This document shows positions 58,516 to 64,000 of a stretch of 64,000 nucleotides of DNA, piece after piece. Within the stretch, counting starts at the first letter, position 1. Every line of letters starts with the position of its first letter. The notes beneath the pieces are model-generated. The model saw nothing but the letters and a program-made list of their open reading frames with translations, did no database searches and had not been told where the DNA came from. Source of the stretch: Roseiarcus sp963824475 (GTDB lineage Bacteria; Pseudomonadota; Alphaproteobacteria; Rhizobiales; Beijerinckiaceae); assembly GCA_963824475.1 (NCBI GenBank), contig CAWGPR010000012.1, forward strand, positions 992,001-1,056,000, in the 5' to 3' direction. Made by a program: the position numbers and the translations under genes.

Positions 58516-58904
58516 GCCCAGCGCCCGCGTGACTGCACAAGGTCTCCTCGGACCTCGTTCTGAGGCACCGAGAAGCGGCCTCGAAGAACGCTCCAGAAGA
58601 CGCCGACCGACATTCGCTCTATCCCTTGCTCTCTGGATCATCCTTCGAGACGCCCGCTTCGCGGTCTCCTCAGGATGAGGTCCTGCTCGAAATTGCGCAA
58701 ACTTCGAAACCCAACTTCGGGTCACCCGCCCCGCGCGAATCGCGCCCCTACGGTTTAAGCGAGGCGCGGGCGAGTTCAAATCGCGTCACGCGCTGCTCGT
58801 TCCTCGTTTGTTCTAAAGCACGAACGCGCTGCGCGCAAGCGCGCGCCTTCCGGATTTTCTATTCGGCAATATGCGCTTGAGCAACGAGCCGATAGACTGC
58901 GCTC
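58516..58904. other. Gene-free interval with a degraded repeat and a LexA-like site
   Basis: Around 58640-58690 lies an inverted-repeat fragment with ATCCTTCGAGACG and CTCCTCAGGATGAGG, the same motifs that fill the MITE interior. At 58799-58813 the sequence GTTC-N7-GTTC matches the alphaproteobacterial LexA box, about 90 bases before the hydrolase gene at 58905. No gene is supported here. Confidence 0.5.
58799..58813. promoter_or_regulatory. Candidate LexA (SOS) box
   Basis: GTTCCTCGTTTGTTC fits the direct-repeat GTTC-N7-GTTC form used by alphaproteobacterial LexA. About two such matches would be expected by chance in a 64-kb window of balanced composition, so the site is only a candidate. 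If real it would control the hydrolase gene at 58905. Confidence 0.25.
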
Positions 58905-59519
58905 ATGTCCGATCCCGGACCCGCCTTCCTGCTCGCGCCCGGCGCCGGGGCCCCATCTTCGCATCCGCGGATGCGGACTTTCGCGCGGCTCCTGGGGTCG
59001 ATCGGCCAGGTCGAGTCGCTCGACTATCCTTACGCCCTGGAGGGCCGACGGCGGCCGGACCCGCTGCCCAAGCTTATCGCCGCGCATCGAGCGGCCCTGG
59101 CCGCGCTTCGCGCCAAGCATGACGGGCCGATCGTGCTCGCCGGCAAAAGCATGGGCGGGCGCGTAGGCTGCCACGTCGCCCTGGTCGATCCGGTCCAAGC
59201 CGTGATCTGTTTCGGCTACCCGCTTTGCGGCGCCGGCGACCGGTCGAGGCTACGCGATCAGGTTCTGCTGGAGCTGAAGACCCCGATCCTGTTCGTGCAG
59301 GGAACGCGCGATCCCCTCTGTCCGCTCGAGCTTCTCGAGGGTGTGCGGGAGCGGATGCGCGCGCCCTCGACGCTCACCGTCGTGGACGGAGGCGACCACT
59401 CGCTCATGGTCGCGAAGGCGACGCTGAAGGCGCTGGGGTCAACCCAGGAGGAAGCAGATGGCCGCATCCAGACAGCGATCGCCCGCTTCCTCAAAGACGC
59501 GCCGGGGGGATCGTCTTAG
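58905..59519 (+). CDS. Alpha/beta-fold hydrolase (KANSL3/Tex30-type)
   Basis: The 204-residue single-domain hydrolase has the oxyanion region (LLAPGAGAPSSHPRM), the nucleophile elbow GKSMGGRVG (Ser in GxSxG form), an acid in QGTRDPLCP, and the catalytic His in GGDHSLMV. These agree with the KANSL3/Tex30 branch of small alpha/beta hydrolases, usually annotated as dienelactone-hydrolase-like. Substrate unknown. Repeat copy B begins at its stop codon, and the IS/MITE chain follows 240 bases later. Confidence 0.87.
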   Translation: MSDPGPAFLLAPGAGAPSSHPRMRTFARLLGSIGQVESLDYPYALEGRRRPDPLPKLIAAHRAALAALRAKHDGPIVLAGKSMGGRVGCHVALVDPVQAVICFGYPLCGAGDRSRLRDQVLLELKTPILFVQGTRDPLCPLELLEGVRERMRAPSTLTVVDGGDHSLMVAKATLKALGSTQEEADGRIQTAIARFLKDAPGGSS

Positions 59520-59739
59520 AGCCTGATGCATTTCGGTAGAATCGATGGCGTTAGCGCACCCGCCCCACTTTGTGGGGGCGGGTAGGGGTGGGGGGTCGCG
59601 CGGGCCGAGGGGATTATCGAATGCGCCGACGGCGCGACCCCCCTCCTTGATCCTCCCCCACAAGAGCTTGCGCCCGGGCGCGCGCAAGCGCGGCCCGGGT
59701 CGGGGAGGAGACGCAGCGGAGCGATCCTCGCGTAAACTC
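59519..59739 (-). repeat. About 220-bp palindrome-rich repeat, copy B
   Basis: Reverse complement of the repeat at 51939-52121, with an extra GC-rich palindromic insertion of roughly 40 bases (GCTTGCGCCCGGGCGCGCGC region near 59665-59700). It begins at the last base of the hydrolase stop and ends with CGCGTAAACTC, 17 bases before the IS630 copy. Confidence 0.8.
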
Positions 59740-59754
59740 ATAAGCAAATGGCGC

Positions 59755-60994
59755 TAGTCGGCCGATTCAGTCAGATTGACGGGTAGAGGTGTTTGAGTTC
59801 GATGCGAGCGTTTGGGGTTGTGAAGTGCCAATTGGCCTTGGCGTGATTGGTATTGCGGTCCTTCTCCCAGGCGGCGACTTCCTCGACGAGGGTTTGTTTG
59901 TCAGGGATGCGGCGGTCGAGACATTGGGACGATAGGACGCCGAGTTCCAACTCCGCCAGATTAAGCCAGCTGCCGTGCTTTGGCGTGTAATGCCATTCGA
60001 ACCGCTCGACCAGCCGCCTGGCTTCGGCGGGCGGAAAGGCTTCGTAGAGTGACGCCTTGCTGTGGATGTTGAGATTGTCCTGGACCAGAACGATGGTCTG
60101 GGCGGCGGAAAAGTGGATATCGGCCACGTCTTTCAAGAGGTGAGCATAATCCACGGCGGTGTGGCGATCTGTGACTTTGATATGGCGCCAACCTTCGAGC
60201 GGCGCGAACAGCATGAACAGGTTGGCGGTTCCATTGCGCTCGTACTCGCAATCGCAACGGGCCGGGCGCCCGGTTTCATCGGGATCGTCGCTCGCGTCTC
60301 GGCGAGGAGTTGCTTTGAGGTCTCGTCCAGGCAAACCAGCGGACGATCGGGATCGCGTGGCCGCGTGTAGACGGCCAGCACGTCTTCCATCGCCGCTACG
60401 AACGCGCCGTTGGCCTTGGGCGGGATGACCCAGCACTGTCGGCGATGGGGCTGGAGAATGTTTTTTTGAGCGCCCGCCCGATCGTTGAGTCGCTGGCGCG
60501 ATCAACAATGCGGAGTTCCACGACCTTGCTCTCCAACAACCGCAAGGTCCAGCGTGCGCGGCCCTTGGGCGGTTTGGAACAAGCCAAGGCAATCAGTTTG
60601 GCTTCCTTCTCGCCGTCGAAAATCCGCGCAACCGCCGGCGTCGCGCGTTGCTTGCGGCTCAACACCGCCTCGAAGCCCTCTTCCACCAGTTGCTTGCGCA
60701 CCCGGTAAACCATGGATGGGCTGGTCTCCAGCGCTTCGATGATCCGGCCGTCGCTCCAGCCTTCCCCGGCTTCCGAGACATCGGCCTTCAACAAGATCCG
60801 CGCCCTCAGCAACCGCTGGGCCGGGCTCTTTCCTTTACGGATGAGGGCTTCAAGTTGCTCCCGCTCATCCGGGCTCAACCGCACCACATACTTCTTTACT
60901 GAAATCTCCTTCGCAGCCATGATCGCCTCCGTCGTCCGCACCGTCGACGAAGCGAATCATCAAAACCTTTCAAATTGATTGAAGCGGGCGACTA
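59755..60994 (-). mobile_element. IS630-family insertion sequence, copy 2 (reversed)
   Basis: The element spans 59757-60992 (1236 bases), one base shorter than copy 1, with TA at 59755-59756 and 60993-60994 in CTAG contexts. The right-hand TA is shared with the MITE that follows. The two IS copies are nearly identical, so one probably gave rise to the other recently. Confidence 0.92.
59771..60920 (-). pseudogene. IS630-family transposase, copy 2, with an additional frameshift
   Basis: Starts at 60920 with the same N-terminal half as copy 1 and keeps the A7 slippage run (T7 at 60461-60467 on the plus strand). In the catalytic half one G is missing from the run before GCGCCCGGCCCG (near 60270), so the DDE frame breaks after TIPMKPG and resumes in another frame at RPARCDCEYERN. 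All three acidic residues are encoded but not in one frame, so this copy is probably inactive. Confidence 0.8.
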
Positions 60995-61206
60995 GTGTCC
61001 TGGATTCGAAGTTCGTTGGATTATGCGTTGTCGCCAGCCAGGCGCGGCGAACCCCACCTCATCCTGAGGGCGAGGCGAAGCCTCGCGTCTCGAAGGATGC
61101 TCCAGAGGGCGGCGCCGGAACAGCGTACTGGATGCGTCCTTCGAGGCCGCTTCGCGGCGCCTCAGGACGAGGCGGTAATACGCAGAACTTCCGAATCAGG
61201 ACACTA
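60993..61206. mobile_element. 210-bp MITE, copy 2, in a chain between two insertion sequences
   Basis: The element proper is 60995-61204, the same length as the copy at 14393-14602 and differing at only a few sites. Its left TA (60993-60994) is also the right TA of IS630 copy 2, and its right TA (61205-61206) is also the left TA of the IS5-family element. Terminal repeats begin GTGTCCTG. Confidence 0.85.
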
Positions 61207-61985
61207 GGCCGTGTGGACGAATTTGATCAAGCAGAGGCCGGCGGCGAAGCTGACGATTGATCTGAAGTTTCGTTCGGTCTTTTCGCAGCGGAGCGCGACG
61301 CGCTTGAAGCGCTTGAGCCGTCCGACGCCCTGCTCGATGCGTGCGCGGGCTTTGTAGAGGGTGCGTGCGAAGAAGGCTGGCTTGTTCTTTTCGTTCGCCT
61401 TGTGGGGGATGACCGGAGCGATGCCGCGCGCTCTCGCGGCGTCCCGATTAGCCTTGCTGGCGTAGCCTTTGTCGCAGATGACGGCGCGCGGCTGAATGTC
61501 GGGCCCGATATCGAGCAGGGTTTCGAAGTGACGCCCGTCGAAGGCTTCGCCGCCGGTCAGGTCGAAGGCGATGATATCCCCGGAAGCGTCCGATTTTGCG
61601 TGAATTTTCGTGGTGAAGCCGCCACGCGAGCGCCCGAGCGCCTGGCCTTCTTGCCCCCCTTTGCTCCAGCCGCCGATACATGAGCGCGCACGACGGTGGA
61701 GTCGAACATCTGAAGGAGATGCGCCGTGGAGCTCATGGACGCGAGCGTGTCGAAGAAGGCCTCGAAGACGCCAGCCTTGCTCAAGCGATCGAAGCGCTTC
61801 CACACGCTGTTCCAATGACCGAAGCGCTCCGGCAGCGCGCGCCAGCGAACGTTCTCGACGGTGAAGAAATGAAGCGCCTCGAGGAAGCGGCGGTCGTCCT
61901 CGGCTTTCCGGCCGCGCCGAGGCAGGCAGGCGCGGAACACCGCAAGCGTGTGCTTCCAATCGTCATCATCCATCTTTGTCGACAT
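61204..61985 (-). CDS. IS5-family (IS427-like) transposase made from two frames
   Basis: The first frame, from the ATG at 61985, encodes MSTKMDDDDWKHTLAVFRAC, RWRALPERFGHWNSVWKRF and the first catalytic Asp in LLQMFDSTVVRAH. At an AAAGGGGGGC slippery stretch (61653-61662) a -1 shift leads into the second frame: GRSRGGFTTKIHAKSDASGD, the Asp in VICDKGYASKANR, and the Glu in RARIEQGVGRLKRFKR. The stop TAG is formed partly by the element end and its flanking TA. Two-frame transposases with such a slip site are typical of the IS427 group. Confidence 0.87.
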
Positions 61986-62086
61986 TGACTCCGGCCTCCG
62001 ATTCGGTCGGAGTCCTATGAATCATGCCTGATTCACCGCGGGAATCCCAAAAGCGCCATCTCTCCAAAATTCGTCCACACGGCCTA
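61205..62086 (-). mobile_element. IS5-family (IS427-like) insertion sequence
   Basis: The element spans 61207-62084 (878 bases) and has perfect 18-bp terminal inverted repeats GGCCGTGTGGACGAATTT at 61207-61224 and 62067-62084 (complement). TA lies at both ends (61205-61206 and 62085-62086) inside CTAG-like sites. It is the third element of the chain and abuts the stop codon of the GYD gene. Confidence 0.92.
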
Positions 62087-62377
62087 GTCGACGTGCGCGA
62101 GGATCTTCGTCATCTCCTCAACCGTGAAGGCGCGCATGGTGTGGGTGTGAACGTTGCCCTGTTTGAGGACGTTGATGTTGAAGGCGGTCGCCGCATATTC
62201 GTCCGCCGCCTCGCCGATCGAGAGAAAGTCGTACTCGCCCTGCAGCCAGAGCGTTTCCTTGATCGTTATTCCGGCTTTTGCCGCCGCCTTCTTTGCGGCT
62301 TCAACGCGTTTGGGGGCGTCCTTGATATTCTTGATACCCTGCTCGGTATATTTGTAGAGAATGACGAACGTCGCCAT
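62084..62377 (-). CDS. GYD-domain protein
   Basis: The 97-residue protein starts at 62377 behind a GGGAGGG ribosome-binding sequence and begins MATFVILYKYTEQGIKNIKD. The block GITIKETLWLQGEYDFLSIGEAADE and the C-terminal HTHTMRAFTVEEM match the GYD family, a small dimeric alpha/beta fold of unknown function often found near nitrogen and aromatic catabolism genes. Its stop TAG consists of the TA at 62085-62086 and the terminal base of the IS5-family element, so the insertion just spared the end of the gene. Confidence 0.85.
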   Translation of the reverse strand: MATFVILYKYTEQGIKNIKDAPKRVEAAKKAAAKAGITIKETLWLQGEYDFLSIGEAADEYAATAFNINVLKQGNVHTHTMRAFTVEEMTKILAHVD

Positions 62378-62589
62378 GGCGTTTCCCTCCCTTAGTGGGC
62401 CGGAAGCTCCATTCTGAACGCCGGCGGGCCCAGCGCGCCGGGCGCCCGCCACAGCTTATCGCCCAATTTGCAGCCGGCCAACGAAATGAATCCCTGCCCG
62501 GGGTCACGAAAGCCCGCTCACGCATTGACAGCCGCACGTCTGTTCCCCTAATCAGCGCCGTGCAACGACCATGATGTGAGGGTCAAGCA

Positions 62590-63090
62590 GTGCGGCGTGG
62601 CGCGCGATCAACGCTTGTTGTCGGCGCGGCGCTGGCCGCGATGGCGGTAGGCAGCGCCGCGCGCGCGGACGTCCACACCATCAATCTGGACGCATGCTCC
62701 GGCAGCTGCTTTGCCCCTCCGACCGATGACCCGTCTGCCGCCAAGAGCGACGCGGCGGCCAAGATCACCCTGTCGCGGTCCGGCGGCAAAACCGGTCACC
62801 CGAACGATCCCAGTCCCGCTCTTGTGTTCGACCGAAGGACGACGCCGACGGTCCTGGCGAACGGATTGCCGTCGCCGCTGGCATCGGCGGACGCCGCCCC
62901 GGGCGGGATCTCGGCCTACGATTATTTCGAGGACGTCGTCGACATTCCGCTCCCGGCAGAGGCGCGGGCCGACTTCGCCGCGGCCTCGTTGTTCCTCTTC
63001 GCCCCCTCGCTCCTCGGCCGCCTTACCCTCACCGACATTCTTTCCGCCGGCAACGCCCTATTCAGGGCGCCGCCGCGCCCCTCGATGTAG
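62590..63090 (+). CDS. Secreted protein of unknown function
   Basis: Starts with GTG at 62590, 7 bases after a GAGGG sequence. The 166 residues have a leader peptide (MRRGARSTLVVGAALAAMAV, cleavage near ARA), two close cysteines in LDACSGSCFAPP, a Pro/Asp-rich middle, and a C-terminal hydrophobic region (ASLFLFAPSLLGRLTL). The C-terminal LLFAPSLLGR-like end resembles a degenerate protein-sorting tail, but I cannot support that. It converges on the dihydropyrimidinase gene 14 bases away. Confidence 0.6.
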   Translation: MRRGARSTLVVGAALAAMAVGSAARADVHTINLDACSGSCFAPPTDDPSAAKSDAAAKITLSRSGGKTGHPNDPSPALVFDRRTTPTVLANGLPSPLASADAAPGGISAYDYFEDVVDIPLPAEARADFAAASLFLFAPSLLGRLTLTDILSAGNALFRAPPRPSM

Positions 63091-63104
63091 CCTGCCAGGG
63101 CGCT

Positions 63105-64000
63105 TTACATAACCCGGGACGTCTGGCGCGGCTGGAACTGGCCCATTCCCGGCGAGCCGACCACGCGGCCATTATCGGCGACGACGACGCCTCGCAACAG
63201 CGTCTTGACCGGCCATCCGGTCACTTCCATGCCTTCGTAAGGCGTGTAGTCGCTGCCGTGCTGCATGAGATCCTGGCTCAGCGTCACCTTCCTGTCCGGG
63301 TCCCAGATGGCGATGTCGGCGTCGGCGCCGATCATGATCGAACCCTTGCGCGGATAAAGCCCATACATCTTGGCGTGGTTGGTTGCGGTCAGCGCGACGA
63401 ACTCCGAGAGCGAAATGCGCCCCTTCTTGACGCCCTCCGAAAACAGGATCGGCAGCCGCGCGGCGACGCCCGGAATGCCGTTCGGCACCCAGCGGAACGA
63501 GGTCCGCCCCTTGGGAGCCATCTTGCCGGCCTCGTCGTCAAACCGAAACGGGCAATGGTCTGAGGAGAACGTCTGGAACACGCCGCCGATAAGTCCGCGC
63601 CAGATTGCGTCTTGCGATGCGCGATCGCGCGGCGGGGGCGAACAGACATACTTCGCCCCCGTGAAGTCCATGTTGAGCCCTTTGAGATCGTCGGCGGTCA
63701 GCACCAGATATTGCGGGCAGGTTTCGGCGTAGATCTTGAGGCCCCGGTGGTGCGCCCACTCGATCTGCTCCATCGCCTCGCGCCCGGACACATGCACGAT
63801 CATGATCGGAATGCCGATCAGTTCGGCATGCGAGATGGCGCGGTGGGTCGCCTCGCGCTCGACGAGTTCGGGGCGCGACTCGGCGTGAAAGTAAGGATGG
63901 GTCTTGCCGTCGCGCTCGAGACGATCGGTCATGTACTTGATCTGGTCGTAGCCTTCGGCGTGAACCATGACGAGCGCGCCCTGTTCGCGCGCGACCGTGA
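63105..64000 (-). CDS. Dihydropyrimidinase/D-hydantoinase (partial, runs off the right edge)
   Basis: The C-terminal 298 or so codons of a cyclic-amide amidohydrolase are present; the frame continues upstream past base 64000. Metal-site motifs seen are VHAEGYDQIKY, MIVHVSGREAMEQIEWAHHRG and the catalytic Asp in FSSDHCPFRF. YAETCPQYLVLTADDL and the ADIAIWDPDRKVTL tail agree with dihydropyrimidinase rather than allantoinase. It opens the ring of dihydrouracil, dihydrothymine or hydantoins in reductive pyrimidine breakdown. The N-terminal HxH site lies outside the window. Confidence 0.9.
   Translation of the reverse strand, partial: TVAREQGALVMVHAEGYDQIKYMTDRLERDGKTHPYFHAESRPELVEREATHRAISHAELIGIPIMIVHVSGREAMEQIEWAHHRGLKIYAETCPQYLVLTADDLKGLNMDFTGAKYVCSPPPRDRASQDAIWRGLIGGVFQTFSSDHCPFRFDDEAGKMAPKGRTSFRWVPNGIPGVAARLPILFSEGVKKGRISLSEFVALTATNHAKMYGLYPRKGSIMIGADADIAIWDPDRKVTLSQDLMQHGSDYTPYEGMEVTGWPVKTLLRGVVVADNGRVVGSPGMGQFQPRQTSRVM

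Noticed and set aside
49156..60994. Composite transposon formed by the two inverted IS630 copies
   Set aside because: The IS copies are reversed and 9.4 kb apart, but each has its own CTAG context and TA at both ends, so two independent insertions explain the data. The genes between show no cargo character.
1..64000. CRISPR arrays, tRNA or rRNA genes, riboswitches
   Set aside because: I looked for regularly spaced repeats, T-loop and anticodon-stem patterns and common riboswitch cores, and saw nothing that met the standard. Hairpin repeats found here are irregularly placed and not CRISPR-like.

Overview
The window is GC-rich DNA from an alphaproteobacterium, most likely of the Hyphomicrobiales (Rhizobiales). 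Supporting signs are the ftsB-eno gene pair, a cyoABCD quinol oxidase operon, the five-step HutF/HutG histidine pathway, and several short inverted-repeat intergenic elements of the kind common in that order. I could not place it in a genus. No rRNA, tRNA, CRISPR array or replication origin was recognised.

Layout. 0-10 kb: housekeeping genes read leftwards: ftsB (partial), eno, tgt-queA, ppiB/ppiA, then cyoDCBA. 10-17 kb: a Rieske/FAD reductase, a uracil-DNA-glycosylase-like protein, a secreted amidohydrolase, a hydrolase remnant interrupted by a 210-bp MITE, a sirtuin and a HAD phosphatase. 17.5-24.5 kb: a histidine utilisation cluster (hutF divergent from hutIHGU). 24.5-34.1 kb: a TetR regulator, a cobalt-type nitrile hydratase operon, a polar amino-acid ABC importer, and a three-gene unit (RraA-like aldolase, TIM-barrel hydrolase, FMN hydroxy-acid oxidase). 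34.8-46.2 kb: an AraC regulator, a nucleobase-type permease with an isochorismatase-like hydrolase, an SsuBC/NMT1-type ABC importer, a cytochrome c and an 8-oxoguanine-deaminase-like amidohydrolase. 46.2-64 kb: a mosaic of mobile and repeated DNA between an amidase, two SDR enzymes, a pterin dehydratase, a PEP-CTERM-type protein, an AtzH/HpxZ-like protein and a dihydropyrimidinase cut by the window end.

How it fits together. Most metabolic genes handle nitrogen compounds: histidine, nitriles, amino acids, and probably purine, pyrimidine or related N-heterocycles (permease, isochorismatase-like hydrolase, deaminase, amidase, HpxZ/AtzH-like protein, dihydropyrimidinase). The substrate of the last group is inferred only from families and neighbourhood.

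Most notable structures. (1) A 498-bp unit bounded by perfect 25-bp inverted, self-palindromic repeats that carries only a GIY-YIG nuclease gene (46861-47358). (2) A head-to-tail chain of three different elements, IS630, MITE and IS5, sharing single TA dinucleotides in CTAG contexts (59755-62086). (3) An unexplained pair of about 240-bp elements with a near-consensus promoter, a conserved 20-bp box and an AAACGCTAG hairpin (14760-14970 and 57775-58012). (4) A queuine tRNA-ribosyltransferase whose usual zinc-binding cysteines are absent. Several genes are frameshifted or broken: a methyltransferase, the hutG C-terminus, a small membrane protein and a DNA methyltransferase remnant.
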